Origin: Gnetum montanum
Lineage: Eukaryota > Streptophyta > Gnetopsida > Gnetales > Gnetaceae
Direction: 5' to 3'
NCBI GenBank assembly: GCA_015680685.1
Contig: MNCI01003377.1
Span: 200,535 to 264,534 of the forward strand
DNA length: 64,000 bases
A model generated the notes under the pieces. That model was not told where the DNA came from and did not search any database. It worked only from the letters and a program-made list of their open reading frames with translations. The first letter of the stretch is position 1. The number at the start of each line of letters is the position of its first letter. The translations under genes and the position numbers were made by a program. Positions 12,060 to 24,056 of the stretch are shown piece by piece.

Positions 12060-13130
12060 ATATTTTATAAAACATAATAAGACATCTAGCATATGAATTC
12101 AAGAAGGGAATTTTATAAAGAAAAAGATGTATGTATATTCCTATAGAAGAATGGAGAAGGAAATTACTTTGGAAAGCATAAGAAGTTCCTTATATTGGTC
12201 ATGTTGGATTTATTAAAATGTATCTAACTATAATAAATTTTTATTATTATCTAGGCATAAAAGAAGAGGTGGTGCAATATTTCAAGAATTACCTAATTAG
12301 ACCATGAACACAGAGCAACAAAATTTTAAAGGATTTTTATAGCCCATAAAAGTCCTAACTTAAAAGTAGAAGGATCTTACAATGGACTTTATCATTAGCA
12401 ATCCTAGGACCAAGAAGGAAAAAGATGTTTTCTTATAGTAGTGGATTGATTATCAAAAATGGCAAATTTTAGCCCTTTAAAAGCACTATTATAGTATCAA
12501 AAGTACCAAGAGTATTTATAAGAAGATATTTTCATTACATGAAAGTCCAAGGATTATAACTTCTATTAGAGATCCAAAATTTATGTCAAGAGTCTAGCAT
12601 ATTTTTTTTCAATAATTAGACATTCAACTTAATTTTAGCATTACATACCATCTTGAAAGAGGAGGCCAAACTAAATGAATATATAATATATTGAAGAACT
12701 TACCAAGAAGTTATGTTGGAAATAGGCCAAGAACTTAGGAAAGTTATTTGCATTTAGGAAAATTTACTTATAATATTAGTTTTTATAATTATGCAAAAAT
12801 GAATCCTTTGAGGTGATTTATGGTAGGAATTTCATGCCCTTTATATCATAGTCTAATCCAATATCAAGAAAGGATTATAATGACGACAACTTAAAAATAA
12901 TGAAATAAATAGTAACCAAGGTATGTAAGAAATTATAAGCAACTCAAGATAAGTATAAATGATATAGAGAGAAAGCCCAAATTAAGAAAGAATGTCATGT
13001 TGATAATCAATTCTTCCTAAAAGTTAAATCCACTAGAAGATCATGGAAATTAGGATGATAAGAAGAGGAAGAAAGAGTGGCAAGAATGTTTGGATCAAGG
13101 ACAAATAGGAGTCTTCAACAAGATAGTTTA
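12060..13130 (+). pseudogene. pol: Gypsy pol: integrase remnant
   Basis: Continuation of the element above. Traces of the integrase zinc-binding and core domains appear across frames: a YLGIKEEVVQYFKN block (about 12250), QLDIQLNFSITYHLERGGQT (about 12615, normally TAYHPQTDGQTE) and a YGRNFMPF-like block (about 12825, normally PFEVVYGR). Frames change between blocks. The residues that should form the DDE triad are largely lost. Confidence 0.65.
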
Positions 13131-13139
13131 TGATGTACC

Positions 13140-13600
13140 ATCCCAATTTTTGGCTAAGAAAATTAAATAATATATTTTAAAAATAAGATGATGTAAAATG
13201 TAAAATATGGTAAATGATCCTAATTAAGGAAAATAGTTGTAATTAAGAACTAATTATGATTGAAGTTTTGTAACTCTTTCCTGGGTGTTCTTGGATGGCT
13301 ATGACAAGGCTCAAATAAGAGTAAATGACTAGCTAAAATAACATGGGATCATCGGAGAAGTAGGATAAAGATGACTTCATCATACCTCTAGCCTCATGTA
13401 TACCAAACTTGACCATAATATGGATTACTAATTACCTCTAAGCTAAGCTAAACAATAGGAAACTCAAGGAGAGAGAGATTCTTGGTTGTAATTAAGTTGC
13501 ACATACACTCTTAGATTCATCAATAAAGATTCTCTTTTTCTTTTTTCTACTTTAAATCTTATTCATTGTGTTAAAGTTACATTCCATTTTGAAATACAAT
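13140..13600 (+). repeat. Possible 3' LTR of the chromovirus-like element
   Basis: Follows the end of pol directly. It contains AATAAA at 13522-13527 after an AGATTCATCAATAAAG context typical of plant LTR polyadenylation regions. No matching 5' copy was recognised and the ends are not defined, so this is inference from position. Confidence 0.35.
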
Positions 13601-14517
13601 GTTAATTTATGTGTATAAAAAAATTATACATCACACACTCTCTATTTTTTTGTTTCTCTTTGCATTCCTATTTATTTGTATCGTGTATTCTTAGCATTTA
13701 TCACTTGTTCATCACTTATCATTTTATATATATTTCTATGACTCAATACTTTGAAAATAAAGTAAAGGAAAAGTCCCTCCTTCTCTTTATTTTTCTATTG
13801 TCATGTTATTTTAGTATACATTTGTGGAGAAATTTAACATTTCTAATATTTCATTTGATCTCGCTAGCACATTTGTTGTTATATATGCATCACATCATGT
13901 GAGCACTAAGACCCCATTCAATTTAAAGTTGTTTATTACTTCTTCAAATTATTTGTAATGATGAGTCATAACATCTACTTTAATAAGCATAAGTTAATAA
14001 AAAATGAATTGCACTAAAACATCTTTAGTGCTAATAGGAGAATCCATAACACTAGATATGTTAGAATCTTGTTATGCCTTATATATGATTGTGTGCTTTC
14101 TACTTTCCTATTTGTATTTTTTTGTCTTTTTTATTTTTGCTTAGATTTAGTTATAAAACTAACATCAAACATTCTTAAACTTGCTTATATTTTAATCTAA
14201 TGCTAATGTCAATTCTATGCATTGATTTTAAAACTAATGTTTTTTTTTTTTAAAACTAGTGTTCATTATCCATGTATTTAATTAATGTTTTTTTCTTTTC
14301 TTGTCTATTTAACTATATTTTAAAAGTGTCGTTGAATTTCCAAAATAACCTATCTTAGCTAAAATCATATTCTAAGTTCTTTAGCAATAAATACTTATTC
14401 ATTCAAGAAAAATTTAACATGATTAGATCATGTTCTAGATTTACTATTAATACAATCCACCCAAAGAGTTAGACATTAATAAAATTTACAAAATTCAAAA
14501 TCATTTCTATTGAGCTC
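13601..14517. other. AT-rich sequence, nothing recognised
   Basis: Long T/A-rich runs and short frames only. It should be the target DNA beside the LTR at 14518, or an old decayed element. Confidence 0.4.
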
Positions 14518-15411
14518 TAATGAGTAGCAGGTATCCGCTATACCCAACCATATGAAGAATAAGAGTTCACTAGTGATTTAGTTGAACTTTGTAGACGTAG
14601 TTATCCAAGTGACTAATATTCCTAAATAGTGAATTGTGTAGTTGCAATGTCATTGTCTTGCTAACTCAGACATTTGTGGTATTAGTACATATGATCAAGT
14701 TTGGTTAAGGTACTTTACATAGATATTTTTTGTGATTATTTTTTAATATATTTTTATCCTAAAAGCTAGATGATTGAATAAAGGTTTAACAATTAATTAT
14801 TTAACTAACCACCTAATATAGTAAGTAACTATCCTAACATGAAGTAACCATTCCCACTTATTGTATACATTCCAAACTAGTGTTAACATTGCTTGGTTAC
14901 CAATTGGCTATTACTAGGCATACCATATATCCATTGCTTGGATTACCAAGTGTTAACATCTTATTCTTGAAGTGGTCATACTTATGTGTTTATGATTAAT
15001 AACATTAATAATATTAATTACTTAATTACGGCTAGTAATGGAAAATGAAAGTAAAGTAAAGTAAGTGCATAAAAGTAAAGTTAAGATACTCTAAGTGCTA
15101 AAATGGATACAATAAATCTCAATTTCATTGTCATCATGGAAATCTTTTCAGGTATATGGGCATTCAAATAAAACTCCATATAATCTCTTAGCCCCACATT
15201 ATGAATACTCAAAAGGTAAATATTCTAAATCTAGGGAAAAGAAACTTCAATAGTTCAACTAAGACTATGGCTAAAACATACCATAAATGCAAGGGATGCA
15301 TGCATTTATATAGGTAGTGATTCCATCAACATCAACATATCTGTATCAATGCATCCTACCATGCATCAATAGGGATGCATCGACACAACCTATCTTATTA
15401 ATGTCTCATCA
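14518..15411 (-). repeat. 3' LTR, subfamily B, minus strand
   Basis: An 894-bp LTR nearly colinear with 31545-32452, both ending in a TCTTATTAATGTCTCATCA block. On the minus strand it starts TGATGAGAC and ends CTCATTA. A TATA-like TATATAAA lies at about 15305-15313 (minus). U3 carries TGCATC/GATGCA words rather than GATATC. It is called a 3' LTR because the polypurine-tract motif lies on its upstream side (15412-15450) and no PBS is visible at 14500-14517. Confidence 0.75.
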
Positions 15412-15455
15412 TACCCTTATGATTTACTGAAAACTCATCCTTAAGAGAATAGAAT
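15412..15455 (-). promoter_or_regulatory. Polypurine tract and conserved pre-PPT motif (degenerate)
   Basis: On the minus strand AAGGATGAGTTTTCAG followed by ATCATAAGGGTATGATGAG aligns with GAGGATGAGTTTTTATTCAG plus ATGGGGGTATGATGGG before the LTR at 47675. The purine run that primes plus-strand synthesis has decayed to AAGGG. Confidence 0.7.
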
Positions 15456-15589
15456 TAGGATTGAGTTTCTTACAAAATTGGGAGGTATGGAATTTATTAA
15501 CTAAACAATAGATAGACTTACTCTTAACTAACTCTAAGTGTTATACTATACATTGTTATAAAATTAGTTTCCATTATAATAAAATTGGA

Positions 15590-17560
15590 CACTTTACAAA
15601 AATTCAAAAGGCACCTATAGGATAGCCAAAGATGTGATAAAGTATCAAATAGTGCCTAGAAGTAGATGCTCCTATGGCTTTGATGGTTCCAAATCCCATC
15701 CTAGTATTGGTGAAGGTTGAGATTGGCCTACTGCTACCATAGCTTTTGTTGGAAGTTTCAAAGTATCCAAAAGTGCTTTCATCTTCTCCTCTTTACTTCA
15801 TGAATCATACATGGTCCACACAGCTTCACCGATATGGGTTAGTATAGGAATATTTCATGGGTAGGACATTGAAGAAAATAGTTTCTTTATATTGACAAAC
15901 TAAGCTACAAATGTTTTACATTCTATGTTAAACATCCTTATAGGATATTGTAGCTCTTGGTAGTTATTCATCCTCCTAGGTAGGTTCTTAGAAATAGATC
16001 ATTGGTTAGTGAATATGTTCTGAAGGACTTCAAGGTCTATGTTAGCTATCTCCAACTTTTACTTTGTCTCCTTGGGGAGATTGAATTTTTCCTTACAAAG
16101 GAGGTAGGAACAAGCCATCTACTTTTCAAGTTTAGACTTGGCCTTCTTATTGTTAGCATTGTCAAGCTTGTGCAATGTAGGTTGGCAAGCTCCATGTACT
16201 TATTCATCTCTTCAATCTATAATGTCTTTAGGAGGATTTTAGCCTTATTAAAATGTATTTATTCCATCAAAGATGGGCTACCATATGTCACCTATTTGTT
16301 GGAGTTGTTGAAAGACACCATTTATTTTTGCCTTTGTTAGTTAGATCTCTTTCTTAGTGGCCTCTTTGAGAAGTTCAACATGATTCCTATAGTGATTTTT
16401 CATGCATTCAAATTTTAGGACTTTATTCTTCTAAGTGGCTACCTCAATGGTAGTTGTCTAGTCATGGAATTTCTCCATTGAGAGGTTTTGATTTTTTGCT
16501 ATCAACCTCCTTAGATCTAGATTCATTTTGGTGAGCTACTCTTGCTACTAGTGTATTAATTCAACCATTTATCCTTTTGTTGCTCAATATTGCACAAGTA
16601 GTGATTATCTTTTGTGAAGACCAAGTTCTCTTTTTGGACCTACGACAAGTCCTTGTTAGTGTTGAAAGCCATGGGTTTTGTTAATGAATTGTCAAAGACC
16701 ATAGCCTCCTTTGCATTTTTGACCTTCTAAAGTATTTATTGAAGCTAGTAGAAAGCTTCATCTATGGTAAGCTCAAGCCTAAGAATTATAGGGCTAGCAA
16801 GATGGACACACCACTTAGCAACTTCAGTGGCCAACTATTGATTAACTATGATGGTCTCCTTTAGTTTTGCATTGACAATGAGCACTTTATCCCTTGTCTC
16901 AAGCAACTACAACTGGTTTATAGTGATGTCATCTAAGATATCAAAGAGCTATAGAAGTAGTTACTTAGTTCCAACTAGTTATTTCAATACTTCCTTGTGT
17001 TGGGCAGTGCTCATTCTACTACTCCTTGTTCCTATGGACACCTAGATATTTGTCATTATGGCAATGTTAGGTACTAATGTTGTACGATCATTCAAGGCTT
17101 CAGTAACCCTTTTGAAGTATGCTTTCTCTACCTTAGTGAGAGAACTATACTCCTTGTGATCCACTTCATAGTATCATTGGACATATTCTTTCTTTGATTC
17201 CTAGTATGCTTGCATTGAGGTCTCTACTAGTTTTGCTCCTACATTTGGTAACCGGAGGACCTTTGCAATGGCCTTAACCAAATAGGAGATGCTAATGAAT
17301 TTGATTTCTAGAATAGGTATGTCTCTCCAATATACCATTCTCTAATATTGGAGATAACAAGCCACATGGGAGACCCTTGTAATTGTGTATGTACCTCCTC
17401 TAATGCTAGCTTCAAGAATGGTCCAAAGTTCAGCTTCTAAAGAATTGAAATTTAGGCCTCCTTGGTTCATATCTTCTCTAGGAAACACTTGGTCAAAGTA
17501 ATTTCCTAGAATAGCCTATTTTAGTAGTGGGAATATAGCAAATAGATTCTTATTTCATTT
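15590..17560 (-). pseudogene. Coiled-coil ORF of an LTR element (3' cargo), copy 1
   Basis: Minus-strand, stop-interrupted protein of unknown function lying between the cut at 17567 and the PPT of the LTR at 14518-15411. About 17300-17090 reads ISYLVKAIAKVLRLPNVGAK, then KEYSSLTKVEKAYFK, alignable with MPYLVEVIAKAFNLSNVIAN and KEYKKFSTIKKIYFK at 57460-57270. The later part (about 16950-15700) is rich in Leu, Lys, Glu, Asn and looks helical or coiled-coil, for example LKETIIVNQ and KVKNAKEAM. Similar architecture is known for accessory ORFs of some Tat-lineage Gypsy elements, but I do not recognise the family. Confidence 0.6.
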
Positions 17561-17566
17561 CTCCCT

Positions 17567-18408
17567 TGATGAACCATATTTTTTCTGGCTTTGATATCAA
17601 GGCCCAAGAAGCGATGTCAAACATCTAATATCATGGCATATGTTCCAGCTTATAAATATAGTGCTTGGACACATGGTTTGGACATAAGTATTGTTAATAG
17701 AGTAGCCAAACTCTTACAGTTTTATTCTGTAGTCTTAGAAAATAGTCATTGAGTGCCCATAGTGTGGATCTGAGTTAGTTGTATAGTGTCTTAGTTGACT
17801 GGCAATGTGCCTAGATACATTTCATGAATGAAAATAAGATCAAGATTGATTCTTATTCATTGCAACAATTTAACTTAGATTAGATTTACTTTCCATGAAA
17901 TTTACTTTTCATGTACTTAATTAATATTTATGTTTCCATGCATATTAATGAATTGTCAAAATGAGTGTGACTAGTTTTGAGCATAAACATGTATTCGCTT
18001 GGTAACCCTAATAGCTTTATTGCTTGGTTCATTAAGTAGCATAGTGTTTGGTAATCCCAGTAGTGGACACATGGGTTCAAGATGTGTACGATAAGTTGGA
18101 AATGGACACTCATCCCTCATAGGCTAGTTTAGACTTTACTTTCCATTGTTAATTAGTTAAATAATTAATTTCTTTATTATAATTAGGAGTAGCATAAGGA
18201 CAAAACAACATCAATTATCATATTCTTCACTTTGGACTAAACCATACATGACAAAGCTACCACTAGTCCAAGTGGGAAGACTGCGAACTGTGACCAAGAC
18301 ATAATGATCTAGATGCCATAGCTAGTCCCATCCATGGAATTTGACCAGATTATGCATGAATGCTTGTGATTCATATGGTTGGGCATAGGGGTACCTCATT
18401 GCTCATCA
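17567..18408 (+). repeat. 5' LTR, subfamily D, plus strand
   Basis: An 842-bp LTR starting TGATGAACC and ending CATCA immediately before a tRNA-Asp-type PBS. TATAAATA is at 17651-17658. U3 is short (about 85 bp to the TATA box) and lacks the GATATC array. It aligns throughout with 23466-24056 and, in U5, with the other subfamilies (TACCACTAGTCCAAGTGGGA block and the final TATGGTTGGGCATAGGGGTA). Many transitions separate the two copies, so the insertion is old. Confidence 0.85.
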
Positions 18409-18428
18409 TTGGTTCCATTGCCAGGGAT
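18409..18428 (+). promoter_or_regulatory. Primer-binding site, tRNA-Asp type
   Basis: TTGGTTCCATTGCCAGGGAT begins at the first base after the LTR. It matches the tRNA-Asp complement except at a few CpG-type positions. The leader then runs about 95 bp to the gag ATG. Confidence 0.8.
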
Positions 18429-18522
18429 GGTGCAAGTTATCTAGATTAGTTATATTATACACAATCACTATAAAGGTATTAATGATCTATCTTTTAGAAA
18501 ATATTAGTATTTTAAGTCATAC

Positions 18523-20640
18523 ATGTTATCAAGTAAAATCATGTCTTCTTCACATAGGACCAAGATTACATCACATGATGAAAGCACTCATAGGAGAAAT
18601 GATAGGATCTATACTAAAGAAAATTTAAACGAACAACCTCAAGTAGGGTTTTCCTATGCTCATTTAGACCCTTACTACACTCAAAGGCTACATTCAATTG
18701 GTGTAGAATATCCTAGAGGAGATGGAGTAAACTCTAGAACAAGGAGGGCATCAAGGCCTAGGAACACCTCTAAACTTAAACAAGATAAATCAAGGAACCA
18801 TGGGGAGAACTATAGGAGCCATGATGATTCTCCTAGTTTCTCATCTTCCTCTTCCTCTTCAACATCTAGTTTTGATGAAGATGAATGTAGGTATAGAGAT
18901 AGAGGTCCACTATGGGGTCAAGATAAAGATGGAAATCAAACCCAAGGGCAAAATCAAAGACATCAAAATGAGCATAGACAAGATCACAATCAGAAAAATA
19001 GAAATACAAATTATCACCATGACATGTCTAGCATAGATGAACTCTTCTTGGCTACTAGGGCCTAACATAGATTAGGGAGGCAATTCAAATACCCCAAAGG
19101 CATCAAAGGAACAACTGCTTCAAATGGCTTACCCTGAACAACATTCTTAAATTTAGGGGAGGCTATAATTCTGAGTCACAACATCACTTACAAGACTTCC
19201 ATGATGCCTATGCCTTGCAAAATATCAAAAATAAGTGGCAAAAACTTAAGCTCTTCCCTAGGACACTAATAGATGAAGCTGAAAGTTGGTATAGATCGTT
19301 GGAGCTAAGTTCCATCCACCAGTGGTCCACAATGTTAGAACTTTTCAATGAAAAATACCAGACCTATGCAAGAGTGTCCAACCTAAGAAAATAAATCCAA
19401 GGCTAGAAGTAAGAAAATCATGAACCCTTGGATGTGACCTTGGATAGATACTATTCACTACTATATAGATGCCTTGGCCATGATTTCTCTCAAAAAGAGA
19501 AACTTTTCCACATCTTAGATGGGCTTTGTAATGAAATGAGGGAGACCCTTGGGATTTATGCCCAAGGTTAGTTATATGAACTAAAAGTCCATCGAATACA
19601 AAGGATAATTGAGTGGGTGGAAAAAGAAGAAGGAAAGCTATGCAAACAAGAGAATGTAAAGGAAAATAATTGGAAGCCAACTCTTCAAAGGAAAAGGGTC
19701 CACATTGATGATAAGGAAAAAGAGGTAGCTCTCAATGACATGATTTCACAACAAAACTTGCTGATTCAAAAGTCTATCGATGAGCTTGAAGCAAAGTTGG
19801 ATAGGATGTTAGAATGGATAAATGAGAAAGTTACAACTTACATAGAAATCATAGAGGAGAGAGTAATGCAAAATAGATCAAGTGATCACAAATAAAAGAA
19901 AGAAAAGGGACCAAGAGATAGGTAAGAGCACTGATCAGTAGAAAGGAAAAATGACTGTAAAAGAAGAGGCTATAGACTCAACCACTAAAGAAGATGATAG
20001 ATGTGACATCTGCATATATGACCATTTAAAGCACTATTGCCCAGTCATCTTACATCTACATGAGTATTGGGCTTTTGAATTGAATCCTAAGTTTGTACAA
20101 AAGCAAATGCCTAGGAAATTACCTTATCCACAACATAATTATAGCCAGTTCTACAACCAACCATATGATCCTAGTGGGACTTCTTATTAGCCTCAAAACT
20201 ACTATCAACCGTAGTGGAAAAACCCATAATTGTGTGGGAGGCCATCATTAAACTAGCACTACCCTTATTGTCAGCCAAATCGATATGGATATTATGTTCA
20301 ACTACTTGTTTCCTTGACTAGTTCCATGCCTTCTATCTCAAATCACTACTACTAGTATCCCAAATATCATCATCCTGCAACATCTTCTATGAGGTCACCA
20401 CCTCACACCTCTCATCCTTTGTTATATCATCAATATTCTCATACTTTCCTCCACCATATGTCACCACTAGTAACACAAGAAGGTTCAGCACCACAGCATC
20501 GACAAGAGAATGCCACTTATGCTACAAACATATACATAAATGATAATGCTAGTAGATCTTCACCACAATCTAGAAAACACCCTTTTTGTAGGGGAGTTCC
20601 CATACATAAGCATAACACTCATGATAAGGCCAATTTGATG
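18523..20640 (+). pseudogene. gag: gag of the subfamily D element
   Basis: Gag polyprotein, interrupted by stops and frameshifts. The ATG at 18523 opens 180 codons: a matrix-like N-terminus, a Ser-rich run (about residues 105-117) and a basic Gln/Asn/His region. The capsid-like domain lies at 19150-19395 (KLFPRTLIDEAESWYRSLEL, then ELFNEKYQTYARVSNLRK). A Glu/Lys helix follows (19617-19890). The knuckle CDICIYDHLKHYC is at 20002-20040 with the spacing CX2CX3HX4C. A Tyr/Pro/Gln-rich tail reaches 20640. The ATG was chosen by distance from the PBS and by matching copies. Confidence 0.85.
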
Positions 20641-20869
20641 TAACAATCTTCCTTGCCAGAATGATGTCTCCTAATCATACAAAAAAGCCAACAGCCATTA
20701 GCACTTCAACATAAGACATAAATAATGAACTTATCATTTTGGAGAGATAGAAAAATCCATGCATCATGACCAAAAATTCAAAATATTAGCACAACCCACA
20801 ACAAAGCTAAGGAATAAGTGTGTGAGTAAAAACCAATCTACATAGTAGCCACTAAGCTAGAAGGTACTT

Positions 20870-21306
20870 AGTGGCTTGAAAATGAGAATATAAAACTATT
20901 TCAAAGATGCATGGAAATAATTGATTTGCTTATTAGTTCTAGACTTAAGAAAATGGACCAAATAGAGGACTTAGACATAGATATCTTACACTCTAATTAT
21001 ACATTAGAAAAGGATATTAAACATGGAGACTTGGGAATTAAAACAGAAAATCAAGAAGAAGAAGAAAACACATCTAGAACCTCCAAAATGGAAATACCTT
21101 CAAGTCCATATGAAGATACATCTTTGAATGATCTAAATGAGACTATCACCAATGTTAGACATGCTACCACATGATTAATTAAATTAGTCATGATGATAGA
21201 TGGAAAACCAATGGTGTATAACCAAGGGATTGTGCAGTCCATCTACCAAATGTGCAACCATAAGATTAGTTATGAAGGAGATGCTCCTTCATGGTTCAAG
21301 AACTAA
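20870..21306 (+). pseudogene. Acidic ORF after gag, unknown
   Basis: A frame with methionine at 20911 runs to 21174 and, past one stop, to about 21306. It is rich in Asp, Glu, Ser and Thr and ends with a YEGDAPSWFKN-like motif. It occupies the position where the related element at 44836-45534 has a protease, but I see no DSG/DLG active site. It may be a replaced or strongly diverged segment. Confidence 0.4.
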
Positions 21307-21319
21307 TAAGTCTTTTTCA

Positions 21320-22520
21320 TGTTTTTTGTTTTAAAATTTTTTATCATTTTCCTATTTCTTCCAAAATTTTTTAATTCTTCATATGTTTTCTATTTCTTAA
21401 TATTTTTATTTTCTTTATATTTTTTATATTTTCTCTTTTATTGAGTCATTCAATTTATGTTTTATGAATGTATTTCATGTTTTTGTTAACAATATTTCCA
21501 AGTCATGATGTAGAAGTCAATGCTATGTGTTGGCTTTTTGTGCTATGCTATCAAGACGATAAGGTAAGAAATTGTGTAAAGTAGTGGGACCACCTCATCC
21601 ATCCCTCCAGTTCTCTGAATAAAAGGTTTTTTTTCATGGAAAAAATTTGGTTCTTTTTTCATGAAACTAAAGTTAATGAATGATCATTGTACCTTGAAGA
21701 AAGAGGGAACGACAAGGTGGGAATGGCAAAGGATGTCCTCAAGGGGACTTGTTGGGTTTTCTTTTTGAATTTCTTCATGTGGTTTATGACTCCTCTTAGA
21801 ATGTGTCATCACTCCTCCATTAAGTAATAAAAAAGAAGCTTTGTCTTTGCATGTTGTGGTTCCCATTTAAAAAAGACAAAAAATGAAAAAAAAAGAACAA
21901 AATAAAAAGAGAAAAAGAGAGAGAAAGTAATAATAATAATAATAATGAAAATTCAAAGCACACCCCTTAGACATAATTATGGGCTACAAGCACTAGTTAT
22001 GGGGCTAGAAAGACATGTTACCCATGCTTAAAGGCACACTTCTAACTTAGGCCCTTCCTTCCTTCTTCTCTTTGCTTCTCTGTTTGGAGTGATGATTGTT
22101 CTTTGTGGTGGTTATGGACTCATGGTGGTTTGCAGGAAGGAACACATTAATGTGAGGTTACTGTTCATGGTATGGACTTGGTTTGAACTTGGATGGATGG
22201 GTATGCTGATCATTTTAATCACATTTTTCACAAGAACCTATTGTGGACATGATCAGGTACCTTACATCCTGATCTCTACAATCCCTTCTCATCCCATTAT
22301 TCACCTTACTACTGCATGCAATTATGAGCCTTTTGGTTTTTTGTGGTATAGTGCAACATCCCAATCATGGCAATTGTGTGTTGTTTGGAACAAGGCATGA
22401 TCTACATTTAACTTCTAGGATGCCCACAGACATCTATAGAAGTGGTTATGTAGGGGCATTATGGCAGAAGCCTACTTTAGGAAGGACCCACTTGCATAAC
22501 TTTTGTTGATCATGGCTTTG
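21320..22520 (+). other. Conserved 3' noncoding block of the gag-only elements, copy 1
   Basis: It begins with a T-rich tract (21320-21450), then stretches recognisable in other copies: CAAGGGGACTTGT (21740-21752), TTCAAAGCACACCCCTTAG (about 21953), GGGCTACAAGCACTAGTTAT (21981-22000), CCTGATCTCTACAATCCC (22268-22285) and GGGCATTATGGCAGAAGCCT (about 22454). ORFs across it do not match in frame between copies, so selection or shared descent acts on nucleotides. A (TAA)n run lies at 21930-21948. Confidence 0.75.
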
Positions 22521-23420
22521 AACTAACCTTCACATCTTCCATAACATTCATGATGGTTTCTTTGAATTTATGCATGATTTTGGAATTACTTCTCATCTGT
22601 TTCATTAATCCTTCCTAGTTTTCTATTTCCATATCCATTAATATTTCTTGGCCATCTTCTAAATTATACCTTTGGTTTTAATTGTTTGAAAACTTATGTG
22701 CTTTCAGAGTTACGCTTATTAGTCATGGGGGCCAAGGATGTCTACTTTAAAATTTTTCTAACATCCTATTTTTGAACATCATGGTAACTAATAGTAATTG
22801 ATCAAAATAATGTGAATAGCATTATGATTTTAGTTATCTCATAGCCTTGGGCATAGTATGTTGTAATCACCTTATGCTTAAATGCAAACTAAGGGGTTTG
22901 AAAAGGGTTGATTATTAAGGAAAAATTTACCAAAACTAATGTTGATCCTTTGGTGACTACAGGTGATGCTAAAAGAAACACCTAAGAAAGAAGGTCTTTC
23001 ACCAAGACATGAAAATGAAGCCAAGAGTAGGATAGTAGAGGATATTCCCATGGAAAAATCATAGCACATACAAGATAGTAGGTCAAATTTCACATATTTG
23101 CTAGATCCATGGGATGATGAGAAGAAATTTTAGTTCATCTTTCAAGTATGTTTTGCATAACCAAAGAAGCATTGACATAACAATCAAGGTTGGAAGTCTG
23201 CCATTGCTAGTGGCAACAAGAAGAATCATATTCAGTGGATTTTTGAAGACCTTTGAAAATTTTTTAATATTAAATATCTATCCAATCTTTTGTTACTCTA
23301 TCATTTTGTATGCATCCACTCAAATAAGCTTTTGTAATGTGGCACTTAGAGTCAATTAGGAGTTAACATCAATCAGTAATACCATACCTTTCCCAATATT
23401 TTGTAAAGGACTTGTTCCTC
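22521..23420 (+). other. 3' region upstream of PPT, no clear gene
   Basis: Aligns in patches with 46980-47640, including CATACC, then TCCCAATATTTTGTAA before the PPT. A stretch at about 23176-23225 corresponds to the small hydrophobic ORF at 47316-47501 but has no intact frame. Confidence 0.5.
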
Positions 23421-23429
23421 TTTTTGTTC

Positions 23430-23465
23430 ACTCGAGGATGAGTTTTTATTTAGTTGGGGGGGTTA
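23430..23465 (+). promoter_or_regulatory. Polypurine tract with conserved pre-PPT motif
   Basis: CTCGAGGATGAGTTTTTATT followed by TAGTTGGGGGGGTTA, directly before the LTR start TGATAAACC at 23466. The same motif precedes the LTRs at 42731 and 47675 and, degenerate, those at 14518-15411 and 54080-54951. Confidence 0.85.
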
Positions 23466-24056
23466 TGATAAACCATAGTTTGCCTAGCTCTAATATCATA
23501 TACCCAATATTGGGGCCCAAGAACTAATGTTAGATATCCAATATTGTGGCATGTGTGTTGACCTATAAATATAGTTCTTGGGCACATGGTTTGGGCATAA
23601 GGTTTGTCAATAGAGTAGTTGAACTCTTGCAATTTTATTCCATAGTCTTAGAAAATAGTTAGTGAGTGCCCATAGTGTGGATTTGAGTTATTTTTATAGT
23701 GTCTTATTCAAGTGGCAACGTACCTGGACACATTCCATGAATGGTAATAAGATCGAGATTGATTCCTATTCATTACAGTACTTTGACTTAGATTAGATTT
23801 GCTTTCCATGCAATTTACTTTTCATGTGCTTAGTTAATATTTATGTTTTTATGCATATTAATGAATTGGAAAAATGAGCATGACTAGTTTTGAGTATAAA
23901 CACGTATCCGCTTAGTAACCCCAGCAATGGTATTGCTTGGTTTGCCTAGTAGCATAGTGCTTGGTAATACCAGTAGTGGATACGTGGGTTTAAGATGTGT
24001 ATAGTAAGCTAGGAATAAATACTCATCGCTTGTAGGCTAGTTTAGACTTTACTTTC
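23466..24056 (+). repeat. 3' LTR, subfamily D, truncated
   Basis: Aligns with the first 590 or so bp of the LTR at 17567-18408. TATAAATA is at 23564-23571. It stops abruptly at CTTTACTTTC, where another LTR (24057) starts. The last 250 or so bp of the D LTR are not found as a clean continuation after 24950. Confidence 0.85.

Noticed and set aside
18800-19036. 78-codon frame overlapping the gag N-terminus
   Set aside because: Alternate-frame product of the Ser-rich/basic region; the 18523 frame has the family match.
22089-22400. 103-codon hydrophobic frame
   Set aside because: Its nucleotide homologues at 40806-41020 and 46529-46783 do not keep the frame, so it is not treated as a gene.
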